From: CAVVYW01 sp963752605
GTDB taxonomy: Bacteria; Actinomycetota; Thermoleophilia; Solirubrobacterales; 70-9
Length of the DNA: 64,000 bases
NCBI GenBank assembly: GCA_963752605.1
Contig: CAVVYW010000005.1
Location: forward strand, 1,488,001 to 1,552,000
Direction: 5' to 3'
Shown here piece after piece: positions 22,999 to 30,850 of this stretch. Every line of letters begins with the position of its first letter. Positions within the stretch are counted from its first letter, which is position 1. The notes beneath the pieces are model-generated. The model saw only the letters and a program-made list of their open reading frames with translations. It did no database searches and had not been told where the DNA came from. A program made the position numbers and the translations under genes.

Positions 22999-23577
22999 AT
23001 GCGGAAACTGATCGCTGGAATGCAGACCTCCCTCGATGGGATGATCGACGGGCCCGAGGGCTTCGCGGACTGGGTGGACGCGTGGTCGGACAACTACGAG
23101 GTGATGCCGCGGGTCGACGCGGCCTTGCTCGGTGCAGGCATGTACCCCGAATACGAGCAGTATTGGACCGCGGTGCGGAATGGGCCGCCGGGCAAGCCTC
23201 TCCCGAGGACCGAGAAGGTCCCTACACCCGCCGAGGTGGAGTACGCGCAGTTCGCTGCGCGGACCCCGCATTACGTGCTCTCGAACACCCTGACCTCCGC
23301 TGAGTGGCCCCAGACGAGTTTCGTCCGTGGGCTCGATGAGATCGCCGCCCTGAAGCAGCAGCCCGGCAAGGGTATCTATCTCGTCGGGGGTGCTCGAATT
23401 CTCACGAGCCTGCTCGACGCCGGGCTGGTGGATGAGCTCCAGCTCACCGTCCATCCGCTGATTGCCGGTGAAGGGAAGTCGCTCTTCGCGACTGCGGAAG
23501 CCCGTCGTGGGCTCGAGCTTCAGGAGGTTCAGCAGCCTGAGGACGGGCTTGTGACCTTGATCTACGGAACCAATTGA
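22999..23577 (+). CDS. RibD C-terminal/dihydrofolate reductase-like protein
   Basis: The ATG at 22999 follows AGAAGGAGACCTGAA; 192 residues. The family pattern is KLIAGMQTSLDGMIDGP at the N-terminus, HYVLSNTLTSAEWPQTSF, GIYLVGGARILTSLLDAG (NADPH-binding loop) and DELQLTVHPLIAGEGKSLF. Proteins of this stand-alone RibD_C/DHFR-like group are common in actinobacteria, often next to ECF41/42 sigma factors, and reduce unknown pterin- or flavin-like substrates with NADPH. The ECF42-type promoter upstream places it in that regulon. A real folate role is not implied. Confidence 0.9.
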   Translation: MRKLIAGMQTSLDGMIDGPEGFADWVDAWSDNYEVMPRVDAALLGAGMYPEYEQYWTAVRNGPPGKPLPRTEKVPTPAEVEYAQFAARTPHYVLSNTLTSAEWPQTSFVRGLDEIAALKQQPGKGIYLVGGARILTSLLDAGLVDELQLTVHPLIAGEGKSLFATAEARRGLELQEVQQPEDGLVTLIYGTN

Positions 23578-23639
23578 GCGAGCAGCCCACCACGAGCAGC
23601 AGCACGCTCGTCTCGCGCTCCCGTCGGCGAGCGCCGTGC

Positions 23640-24137
23640 TCACGAACCAGCCCACCACGGCTCGGCGCTCCGCGGCGCGCCGGCGCGTTCGTGGACCACT
23701 CGCCGCTTGTCCTCGGCCCTGCTGGCCCAGGTTTCGACCATCCGGTCAAGCAGGGTTGCGAGCAGCAGCAGGTCCTCTTCGCTCCATTCCTCGACGACCG
23801 CAGCGAACACCTCGAGACCGAGTGCGTCGAACGAACGCAGCTCTGCGCGGCCGCGTTTCGTCGCTTCGATCAGGAATGCGCGGCCGTCGTTGGGATCGGC
23901 CGAGACCGCGACGTGACCGAGCGCGTGCAGCGCCTGCACCTGCCGGGTGATCGAGGACGGATTGACCCCCAGCTCCCTCGCGAGCTCGGTGGGCCGGATC
24001 GGGCCACGTTCGACGGCGAGCCGCAGCACCCCCACCCGCGTGGGGTCGAAGACCTGCTCCATGCCGCGGCGAGTTGCCTCGACGAACCGCGTGCAGGCCG
24101 CGGACGCAGCCTTCAGTGTGTCGGTATTTGTTTTCAT
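23640..24137 (-). CDS. MarR-family transcriptional regulator
   Basis: This encodes 165 residues from the ATG at 24137 (MKTNTDTLKAASAAC). The winged helix is RVGVLRLAVERGPIRPTELA, RELGVNPSSITRQVQALHAL and a beta wing VSADPNDGRAFLIEATKRG. Terminal helices (EEDLLLLATLLDRMVETW) provide dimerisation. It is divergent from a flavin monooxygenase with only 26 bases between starts, and the palindrome 24126-24146 covers its own start codon. It most likely represses both genes and is released by the substrate of the monooxygenase or a phenolic ligand. Confidence 0.9.
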   Translation of the reverse strand: MKTNTDTLKAASAACTRFVEATRRGMEQVFDPTRVGVLRLAVERGPIRPTELARELGVNPSSITRQVQALHALGHVAVSADPNDGRAFLIEATKRGRAELRSFDALGLEVFAAVVEEWSEEDLLLLATLLDRMVETWASRAEDKRRVVHERAGAPRSAEPWWAGS

Positions 24138-24146
24138 TAAGCAAAT
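24126..24146. promoter_or_regulatory. Inverted repeat over the MarR start codon, candidate MarR operator
   Basis: ATTTGTTT (24126-24133) and AAGCAAAT (24139-24146) are 8-base arms with one mismatch around five bases. The site contains the marR ATG and lies 18 bases before the ATG of the monooxygenase. The AT-rich block stands out in this GC-rich DNA and has MarR-box geometry. Confidence 0.6.
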
Positions 24147-24163
24147 GATATAGTCCGGCCGCG

Positions 24164-25339
24164 ATGGCAAGCTCTGACTCCCCTAAGCGCGGCCTCATCA
24201 TCGGCTGCGGCATCGCGGGCCCAGTGGTGGCGATGTTCCTGCGCAGGATCGGGATCGAGCCGGCGATCTACGAGGGACGCGAGGGCGTGCGCGATGAAGC
24301 CGGCTCGTTCCTCGGCCTGGCTCCCAACGGTCGCGACGTACTGGCCACGCTCGGAATCCGCGATCAGATCGCGGCGCTCGGCATACCGACCCCGAAGATC
24401 GCCTTCCACAACCACAAGGGGAAGCAGCTTGGGCTAAACCCTCAGCCGATCGTCACGATCAAGCGCGGCCCGCTCGTCAAGGGGCTTCGCGAAGCCGCGC
24501 TCGCCCAGGGCGTCGCGATCGAGTTCGGCAAGCGCCTCGTGGCTGTTGAGCAGAACGCCGGCTCCGTCGTCGCGCGCTTCGCCGACGGCAGCGAGATAGA
24601 GGGTGACTTCCTCGTGGGCTGCGACGGCATCCGCTCGGCGGTGAGGCGCTCGATCGCGCCCGCCGCGCCGCCGCCCGAGTACACCGGGCTGATCACTAGC
24701 GGCTCCTACGCCAGGGTGGACGGACTCGAGTCGACCGATGGCACGATGCACATGACGTTCTGCAAGAACGGCTTCTTCGGCTACCAGGTGGCGGACGACG
24801 GCGAGGTCTGGTGGTTCGAGAACTTCCACCAGCCCACCGAGCCGAGCCAGGACGAGCTCGACGCGATCTCCGATGCGGACTGGAAGCGTCGCCTGCTCGA
24901 CTTGCACAACCCGGATCACGCTCCGATCGGCGCGATCATCGCCGCAACCGAGGATCGGATCGCCCGCTTCCCGATCCACGAGATGCCGATCCTCGAGTGC
25001 TGGTACCGGGACCGCGTGTGCCTGGCAGGCGACGCCGCGCACGCGGTCGGGCCGCACTCCGGACAGGGCGGCTCGCTCGCGCTGGAGGACGCGATCGTGC
25101 TCGCCAAGTGCCTTCGCGACGCTCCCAACGTGGATGCGGCCTTCGCCGCGTACCAGCGCATCTGCAAGGAACGCGCTGAGCAGGTGGCGCACCAGACCCG
25201 CCGGATCGGCAACCGCAAGGCTCCGCCTGGACCAATCGGACGGGCCTTCCGGGACCTCGTGCTGCCGGTCTTCCTCCGCCAGGGCGTAAAGACGTTCGAG
25301 CCGATCTACGCGCATCACATCGAGTGGCAAGCCAGATGA
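24164..25339 (+). CDS. FAD-dependent monooxygenase (PHBH-fold, TetX-like group)
   Basis: This encodes 391 residues. The N-terminal Rossmann motif is GLIIGCGIAGPVVAMFLRR (GxGxxG), followed by the ribose-binding acidic end (YEGREG). A DG motif is present at VGCDGIRSAVRRSI, and the second FAD motif is VCLAGDAAHAVGPHSGQGG. These features define class A flavoprotein monooxygenases, which hydroxylate aromatic or polyketide-type compounds with NAD(P)H, including antibiotic-inactivating members. No C-terminal membrane anchor is seen. The start ATG at 24164 lies 27 bases from the divergent MarR gene, suggesting substrate-dependent control. The substrate is unknown. Confidence 0.92.
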   Translation: MASSDSPKRGLIIGCGIAGPVVAMFLRRIGIEPAIYEGREGVRDEAGSFLGLAPNGRDVLATLGIRDQIAALGIPTPKIAFHNHKGKQLGLNPQPIVTIKRGPLVKGLREAALAQGVAIEFGKRLVAVEQNAGSVVARFADGSEIEGDFLVGCDGIRSAVRRSIAPAAPPPEYTGLITSGSYARVDGLESTDGTMHMTFCKNGFFGYQVADDGEVWWFENFHQPTEPSQDELDAISDADWKRRLLDLHNPDHAPIGAIIAATEDRIARFPIHEMPILECWYRDRVCLAGDAAHAVGPHSGQGGSLALEDAIVLAKCLRDAPNVDAAFAAYQRICKERAEQVAHQTRRIGNRKAPPGPIGRAFRDLVLPVFLRQGVKTFEPIYAHHIEWQAR

Positions 25340-25459
25340 ACTCGAGATCCACTCAGACAAGAGCCGCTAATGACATCCAGCTGCTCCCTCCGCTTCACCG
25401 TGCAGCTCCGGGCAACCGGTGCTGCGGAATCAGTTCTGACGACCAGGAGGAAAAAAGCG

Positions 25460-26224
25460 ATGACTGACCCCGCAATGGACACACCCCCGACCATGTCGCC
25501 CCACGAGTGGGAGACCGCCCGCCAGGAGCTGCTGGTGGAGGAGAAGAAGCTCACCCGAGCGTACGATGCGCTGGCGGCCAAGCGTCGTCGGATGCCGAGA
25601 ATGGCCGTGGAGAAGGAGTATTCCTTCGAGGGCCCGGACGGGCCGGCGAGCCTGCTCGACCTCTTCGAAGGGCGCCGGCAGCTGATCATCTACCGCTTCT
25701 TCTACGAGCCCGGGGTGATCAACTGGCCCGAAGGTGGCTGCCCCGGCTGTTCGTTGGTCGCGGACCAGGTGGCCCACCCCGCCCATCTGAACGCCCGAAA
25801 CACCACCCTTGCCTTCGTGTCGCGCGCGCCGCAGTCCGACATCGAGCGCTGGAAGGGGCGGATGGGCTGGGAGCAGATCCCCTGGTACACGATCACGGAT
25901 GACTTCGACACCGACTTCGGCGTCGACGAGTGGCACGGCACCAACGCCTTTCTTCGCGAAGGCGACCGGGTGGTCCGCACCTACTTCGTCAGCAGCCGCG
26001 GCGACGAGGCGATGGGCAGCACTTGGAGCTACCTCGACCTCACCGCGCTCGGACGGCAGGAGGAGTGGGAGGACTCGCCGGAGGGCTACCCGCAGACCCC
26101 GCCGTACCAGTGGTGGAGGCTGCACGACGAGTACGGGTCGGACGACAGCGCGTGGGAGCGGAAATCCGAGGAGGCGCTGGCCCTGCGCGAGCAGGCGCGC
26201 GGCGCGACCGGGCGCGCGCCGTGA
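25460..26224 (+). CDS. DUF899 thioredoxin-like family protein
   Basis: The ATG at 25460 follows CCAGGAGGAAAAAAGCG, an excellent site, giving 254 residues. DUF899 features are SPHEWETARQELLVEEKKLT, KEYSFEGPDGPASLLDLFEG, LIIYRFFYEPGVINWPEGGC, PGCSLVADQVAHPAHLNARN and GSTWSYLDLTALGRQEEWED. The family has a thioredoxin-like fold with a CxxC-type pair (GGCPGCS). The physiological role is unproven. Its TGA overlaps the GTG of a small membrane protein. It may form an operon with that gene and the SDR gene. Confidence 0.9.
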   Translation: MTDPAMDTPPTMSPHEWETARQELLVEEKKLTRAYDALAAKRRRMPRMAVEKEYSFEGPDGPASLLDLFEGRRQLIIYRFFYEPGVINWPEGGCPGCSLVADQVAHPAHLNARNTTLAFVSRAPQSDIERWKGRMGWEQIPWYTITDDFDTDFGVDEWHGTNAFLREGDRVVRTYFVSSRGDEAMGSTWSYLDLTALGRQEEWEDSPEGYPQTPPYQWWRLHDEYGSDDSAWERKSEEALALREQARGATGRAP

Positions 26225-26376
26225 TCGCGCATGTCGGAGGCGTGCCGGTCGAGGAGCTGATCCCAACGGCGGTCGGCGCCAGCGCGACACTGCTGCTGGC
26301 GCGCGCGTGGGTTGCATCGCGCGTGCGGCGAGGGCGCTCACGGTCCGCGGATTCTCCGCGGGTCCAGGGGAGTTGA
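26221..26376 (+). CDS. Small single-span membrane protein (51 residues), overlapping DUF899 gene
   Basis: The GTG at 26221 overlaps the DUF899 stop as GTGA, a strong sign of coupling. The product has one hydrophobic span preceded by VEELIPTAVGASATLLLARA and followed by the very basic RVRRGRSRS, so the C-terminus should remain in the cytoplasm. I do not know a named family. The short length and overlap are the only evidence beyond the membrane span. Confidence 0.5.
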   Translation: MIAHVGGVPVEELIPTAVGASATLLLARAWVASRVRRGRSRSADSPRVQGS

Positions 26377-26419
26377 CGATGGATCGGTCCGGTTATTCGT
26401 CCAGGAAGGAGCGCTGCAC

Positions 26420-27334
26420 ATGAATCGTCATCAGCCCCTCGCCCGAAGAACCGCCCTCGTCGCCGGTGCGACTCGCGGTGCGGGTCGTGCCTTCGCGATC
26501 GAGTTGGCTGCCGCCGGGGCGATCGTCTACGCCACCGGACGTAGCAGCAAAGACCGTCGATCCGAGATCGATCGGCCGGAGACGATTGAGGAGACGGCCG
26601 CTCTCGCCGCAGAGAGCGGAGGGGATGTCGTCGCGGTCGTCTGCGACCACCTCGAGCCGCCGCAGGTGCGGGACCTGATCTCTCGCATCGAATCCGAGCG
26701 CGGCCGTCTCGACATCCTCGTCAACAACATCTGGGGCGGCGACCACCTCACCGGTTGGAACGACAAGATGTGGGACCACGATCTCGACGCGGGCCTGCGC
26801 ATCCTGCGACTTGCGATCGACACGCACATCATCACGAGCCATGCTGCGATCCCTCTGCTGATCCGAAACCCGGGCGGTCTCGTAATCGAGGTCACCGACG
26901 GCGACGCCGAGTTCAACGCCGATTACCGTGGCACCTTCTTCTACGACCTGGCGAAGGTGACGCCGCACCGGATCGCGTTAGCGCTGGCCGCAGAACTCGG
27001 CGACCGGGCGACCGCGGTGTCGCTGAGCCCAGGGTGGATCCGCTCGGAGGCGATGCTCGACAACTTCGGCGTCACCGAGGAGAGCTGGCGCGAGGGCACG
27101 GCCAAGGATCCCCACTTCTGCATCAGCGAGACACCGCACTACGTTGCCCGTTGCGCCGTCGCGCTCGCCGCCGACCCCGATAGGGCTCGCTTCACCGGGC
27201 AATCATTTGCGAGCTGGGACCTGGGACCGATCTACGGCGTCACCGATCTCGACGGCACTCAACCGCACTTTCCCAAGTACCGCCGCGAGGTAATGGAAGC
27301 TGGCAAGCCCGCCGACGACTCCGGATACCGGTGA
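26420..27334 (+). CDS. Short-chain dehydrogenase/reductase (SDR)
   Basis: The ATG at 26420 follows CAGGAAGGAGCGCTGCAC; 304 residues. Cofactor motif is ALVAGATRGAGRAFAIELAA (TGxxxGxG-like with AGATRGAG), then YATGRSS (NADP-type Arg), DILVNNIWGG (NNAG-like) and the active site region TFFYDLAKVTPHRIALALA with YxxxK. SPGWIRSEAM follows, typical of classical SDRs. The long C-terminus (FASWDLGPIYGVTDLDGTQP) matches a subgroup of actinobacterial SDRs. It oxidises or reduces an unidentified alcohol or ketone. It probably belongs with the preceding DUF899 and small membrane genes. Confidence 0.9.
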   Translation: MNRHQPLARRTALVAGATRGAGRAFAIELAAAGAIVYATGRSSKDRRSEIDRPETIEETAALAAESGGDVVAVVCDHLEPPQVRDLISRIESERGRLDILVNNIWGGDHLTGWNDKMWDHDLDAGLRILRLAIDTHIITSHAAIPLLIRNPGGLVIEVTDGDAEFNADYRGTFFYDLAKVTPHRIALALAAELGDRATAVSLSPGWIRSEAMLDNFGVTEESWREGTAKDPHFCISETPHYVARCAVALAADPDRARFTGQSFASWDLGPIYGVTDLDGTQPHFPKYRREVMEAGKPADDSGYR

Positions 27335-27408
27335 CGCGGTCCCGGTTACGAGCCGGAGGCCGGCCCTGCGGTACTCGGGGTGCGCTTCGCGGATTTGGCT
27401 CTACTGAG

Positions 27409-27497
27409 CGGAGGGGGTGGGATTCGAACCCACGAAGGACCGAAAGGCCCTTAACGGTTTTCGAGACCGCCCCGTTCAACCACTCCGGCACCCCTCC
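27409..27497 (-). tRNA. tRNA-Ser (anticodon CGA)
   Basis: On the minus strand the acceptor arm GGAGGGG (27497-27491) pairs with CCCCTCC, discriminator G at 27409. The anticodon loop CTCGAAA gives CGA. A long variable arm (GGGCC-TTTC-GGTCC region) and the T arm GTGGGTTCGAATCCCAC are present, as expected for serine. CCA is not encoded. The length is 89 bases. Confidence 0.95.
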
Positions 27498-27530
27498 GGG
27501 ACAGCAGCGCCAAGGCTAGCGTCAGCCTGT

Positions 27531-27992
27531 TTACGTGGAGGCCGGAAGCTTGCCCTCGAGCACGTAGCGGAGCACGGCCACCACCTGCTCGGGTGTCTCC
27601 GCCGTGGCCATCGCCGCGCGGTCGATCTCCTTCAGCGCGTGCGTGGTGTCGGGGTCGTGCAGGGTGACGATGGGCTTGCCGAGGGCGGCGGCGAAGCCGG
27701 CGTCGAAGGCGGCGTTCCACTGCTTGTACTTGTCGCCGAAGCGGACCACCACCACGTCCGCCTGGCGGACCAGGGTCTGGGTGCGGATCGCGTTCACCCC
27801 GGCGCCCTTGTGGTCCTTCCAGAAGCCCTCGGACTCCTCCCCGAGGATCGCGACGCCGACGTCGTCGGAGGCGCCGTGGTCGGTGACCGGCGAGGTGAAG
27901 GTGATGTCGAGGCCGGTCTCCCTCGCGCCGTCGGCGATCCGCTCGCGCCAGTCGCTGTGGATCTCGCCCGCCAGGTAGACGTTCCAGGCCAT
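27531..27992 (-). CDS. YtoQ-family protein
   Basis: This encodes 153 residues with MAWNVYLAGEIHSDWRERIA, FTSPVTDHGASDDVGVAILG, FWKDHKGAGVNAIRTQTLVR and ADVVVVRFGDKYKQWNAAFD. This is the YtoQ family, a small conserved group with a nucleoside-deoxyribosyltransferase-like fold. It is named from Bacillus; the function is unknown. The gene lies between tRNA-Ser and a membrane protein gene, all on the minus strand, and a strong hairpin precedes it, so it likely has its own promoter. A start at the ATG at 27992 is well supported. Confidence 0.88.
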   Translation of the reverse strand: MAWNVYLAGEIHSDWRERIADGARETGLDITFTSPVTDHGASDDVGVAILGEESEGFWKDHKGAGVNAIRTQTLVRQADVVVVRFGDKYKQWNAAFDAGFAAALGKPIVTLHDPDTTHALKEIDRAAMATAETPEQVVAVLRYVLEGKLPAST

Positions 27993-28011
27993 CGGGCGGA
28001 GTTATACGCGA

Positions 28012-28047
28012 CCCGGCCCCGGCGCTCCGAAGAACGCCGGGGCCGGG
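28012..28047 (-). terminator. Strong 13-bp hairpin between membrane-protein gene and ytoQ-like gene
   Basis: CCCGGCCCCGGCG (28012-28024) is perfectly complementary to CGCCGGGGCCGGG (28035-28047) with a 10-base loop. It follows the stop of the gene at 28060 by 12 bases on the minus strand. There is no U-tract. It is a likely intrinsic-like terminator. Confidence 0.6.
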
Positions 28048-28059
28048 CCACGCAGATGT

Positions 28060-28708
28060 CTACGCCGCCGGTGCGGGGGCGGTTCCCGACCCGCCGCGCG
28101 CCCGCATCGTCAGCAGGATGCTGGCGACGAGAATCCAAATTGCGCCGAGCGGGAAGGTGACGAAGCTCGCCGGCCCAGCGAAGGCGACCACTCCGATCAC
28201 GGCCGCCGCCCAACCGAGCCAAGCGGGCAGGGCCTTACTGCGAAGGCTCGAGATGGCCAGCGCCGGCCAGAGCACCATCATTCCCAGGGCAAACGGCAGG
28301 AAGTCGTTTTCCCACAGCGCCTGCAGGGTCTGCATCGAGGCGGGCTCGATGTCATCGGCCGATTCGGCTAGGGCGAACGAAATCGTGCCGTCGATCGCCC
28401 CGCCGACCGCGACGATCGAAGCGCCGATGACGACCAGCGCTGGCAGAACCCCCTGGTCCCCTGCGGCCCGCAGCACCTTGCTCACGTAGCCGAAGAAGAA
28501 GATCAGCACGGCTCCCGCGACGGCGCCGAGGAACGCTCCGACCTGACGGAGTCCTTGTTGTCGACGTAGTGATCGACGATCTCCTGTGCCGAGTCGTCCT
28601 CGCGCCCGGGGGCTCCTCCCCGGCGACGATGAAGCTCGCGGCGATCAGCAGGATGAACGCGACCCCGGTGAGCGGCACCAGCCACTCCTTGCTGCTCTTT
28701 TCCTCCAT
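28060..28708 (-). CDS. Integral membrane protein, two probable frame slips
   Basis: The start is the ATG at 28708 (MEEKSSKEWLVPLTGVAFIL) after GGAGGAGAG, and the end is at 28060. The continuous protein needs two corrections. Near 28612, at a run of C, the frame moves to one reading REDDSAQEIVDHYVDNKDSV. Near 28541 it moves again to VGAFLGAVAGAVLIFFFG. The result is about 215 residues with five hydrophobic segments (including VVIGASIVAVGGAIDGTISF and LPAWLGWAAAVIGVVAFAG) and a Pro-Ala end. The topology resembles DUF4386-like small membrane proteins; function unknown. The otherwise sensible sequence suggests sequencing or assembly indels. Confidence 0.7.
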
Positions 28709-28815
28709 CTCTCCTCCTTGGTTGGATGCAGTCAGTAGGCGCGGTACCCCCCAGCGCGCGGGCGCAGTATTACCCTTCGCGACGCGGGTTGCCCCTAGGG
28801 GCGATCCGTGAATCC

Positions 28816-28905
28816 GGAGAGGTGTCCGAGTGGCTTAAGGAGCTCGCTTGGAAAGCGAGTGGGCGGGTAATCCCCGCCTCGTGGGTTCGAATCCCACCCT
28901 CTCCG
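28816..28905 (+). tRNA. tRNA-Ser (anticodon GGA)
   Basis: GGAGAGG (28816-28822) pairs with CCTCTCC (28898-28904), discriminator G at 28905. The anticodon loop TTGGAAA between CTCGC and GCGAG gives GGA. A long variable arm (GGGCGGG-TAAT-CCCCGCC) and T arm GTGGGTTCGAATCCCAC are present. CCA is not encoded. Confidence 0.96.
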
Positions 28906-28915
28906 CTCAGCAGGG

Positions 28916-29383
28916 TCAGCGGCGCGCCGAGAAGAACGACTCGAGCAGCGCCGCGGATTCCTCGGCGAGCAGCCCGCCCTCGACCAGCGGCCGGTGGTTG
29001 ACCACCGGCTCCGAGAACAGGTCGATCACGCCGCCGACCGCCCCGCCCTTGGGGTCGGGCGCGCCGTAGACGAGCCGCGGCACCCGGGCCAGGGCGATCG
29101 CGCCGGCGCACATCGCGCAGGGCTCGAGGGTCACGTAGATCGTCGTGTCGGGCAGCCGCCAGCCGCCGAGGCGCTCAGCCGCCTCGCGAAGCGCCAGGAC
29201 CTCGGCGTGGGCGGTCGGGTCCGCGCGAAGCTCGCGCTCGTTCCCGGCCGCGCCCAGCACCTCGTCGCCGCGGGCGACCACGGCGCCGATCGGGACGTCG
29301 CCGTGGCCCGCCGCCTCCTCGGCGAGCTCGAGGGCCCGCCGCATCAGGCGCCGGTCGATCTCGGTGAACCGTTCGTCGGCCAT
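28916..29383 (-). CDS. tadA: tRNA-specific adenosine deaminase TadA
   Basis: The ATG at 29383 (MADERFTEIDRRLMRRALEL) gives 155 residues, the usual size. Zinc and catalytic motifs are TAHAEVLALREA (HAE) and TLEPCAMCAGAI (PCxxC). Flanking conserved segments are DVPIGAVVARGDEVLG and RLVYGAPDPKGGAVGG. TadA converts adenosine 34 of tRNA-Arg(ACG) to inosine in the cytoplasm. It sits right after a tRNA-Ser gene on the opposite strand, a common arrangement. The confidence in the assignment is high; a guanine deaminase is less likely given the tail and context. Confidence 0.93.
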   Translation of the reverse strand: MADERFTEIDRRLMRRALELAEEAAGHGDVPIGAVVARGDEVLGAAGNERELRADPTAHAEVLALREAAERLGGWRLPDTTIYVTLEPCAMCAGAIALARVPRLVYGAPDPKGGAVGGVIDLFSEPVVNHRPLVEGGLLAEESAALLESFFSARR

Positions 29384-29501
29384 CACGCGCAGTATCGGGG
29401 AACGCGCACGTATGCTCCCTGCCCTCCTGGGCACGGGAACTTTGCGTCAGTGCTGGTGTTTTACGTCACGCGGCGCGCCCACCGGCCGCCCAGGGGCCAG
29501 G

Positions 29502-30850
29502 ATGCGAAAGACGATCCTCACAACAGCGCTTCTCTGCGCCGCCGCGCTGGCCGTGGCGGCGGCGCCCGCCTGGGCGGACGAGGCCCAGCCGCAGTTCGTC
29601 CCGGGCGAGCTGCTGGTCCGCTTCCACGGCGCGCCGGAGCGGGTCCTCCGGCTGCCCTCCGCGGTCGGCGTGGACGAGGCGGCGGAGGCGCTGCGCGCCA
29701 ACGACGGAGTCGCCTGGGCGGTCCCCAACTACATCGCCCACGCCTCGGCGGTCCCGAACGACACCGGCTTCAACGGAACCCCCGGCGGCTGGCAGCGGGT
29801 CCAGTGGAACTTCCTGCCGTGCGGCTCGCTCTGCGGGCAGTCCACCACTCCCCTTCCCTTCGAGGCGCGCGGCGGCATCAACGCCCCGGGCGCATGGGAC
29901 GTGCTGAAGCAGCGCCGCGCCCCGGGCGCCAAGGACGTCAAGGTCGCGGTGCTGGACACGGGGATCGCCTACCGGACGATGAAGCCCCGCTTCCGCAAGA
30001 GCCCGGACTTCGGCCGGAAGCAGTTCCTGCCGGGACGCGACATCGTCGTCGGCGACGACCTGCCGCTCGACCGGGACGGTCACGGCACCCATGTGACGGG
30101 GACGATCGCCGAGCAGACCGGCAACCGCTTCGCGCTCACCGGGCTCGCCTACCGCGCGAAGATCATCCCGGTGCGGGTTCTCGACCAGCAGGGCTTCGGC
30201 AACGCCAAGGACATCGCCGACGGGCATCCGGTTCGCGGTCAAGCGGGACGCCCGGATCATCAACATGAGCTTCGAGTTCGGCGGCGCCGTGAACAGCTGC
30301 GCGAAGATCCCGCAGATCTGCAAGGCGATCAAGTTCGCCGCGAAGAAGCAGGTGGTCGTGGTCTCGGCGGCCGGCAACGACAACACGCAGCCGATCGCCT
30401 TTCCCGGCCGCCGCGCCGCACGTGATCGGCGTCGGCCGGGTCACCAAGGACGCCTGCCTCGCGGACGGCTCACGCACCGGAGCGGGGCTCGACCTGGTCG
30501 CCCCCGGCGGTGGCCCGCCCCTGCTCCCCAGCTGCGGCGCCAACGACGCCTACTTCGCGCGCAACGCGCCGATCTTCCAGCTCACCTTCGACGGCCCGAG
30601 CTTCAGGCGCTTCGGCTATCCGACGTTCTACGAGGGAACCTCGATGGCGGCGGCGCACGTCTCGGGAGTGGCCGCGATGGTGATCGCCAGCCGTGTCGTG
30701 GGCAGCGCGGCGACGAGGGTCGAGTGCCAGCTCGAGGCGACGGCGCGCAGGGGCGTCGGACAGCTCGGCCAGGCCTACGACCCGATCCTCTTCGGGGCCG
30801 GGCTGGTGGACGCGGCGGCCGCGGTCACCGCGCGGGCGCCGGGCTGCTAG
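29502..30850 (+). pseudogene. Secreted subtilisin-like (S8) protease, triad intact but spread over three frames
   Basis: The ATG at 29502 starts a signal peptide (TILTTALLCAAALAVAAAPA), then an inhibitor-like propeptide (VPGELLVRFHGAPERVLRLP, EALRANDGVAWAVPNYIAHA). The catalytic domain has Asp in VKVAVLDTGIAY, His in RDGHGTHVTGTIAEQ and Ser in YEGTSMAAAHVSGVAAMV. The frame slips near 30224 (before IRFAVKRDARIINMS) and near 30407 (before AAPHVIGVGRVT). With both corrected it is about 449 codons, full length for a secreted subtilase, with every catalytic residue present. Indel errors are therefore more likely than true loss. Its stop shares CTAG (30847-30850) with the convergent phosphoesterase gene. 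Confidence 0.8.
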
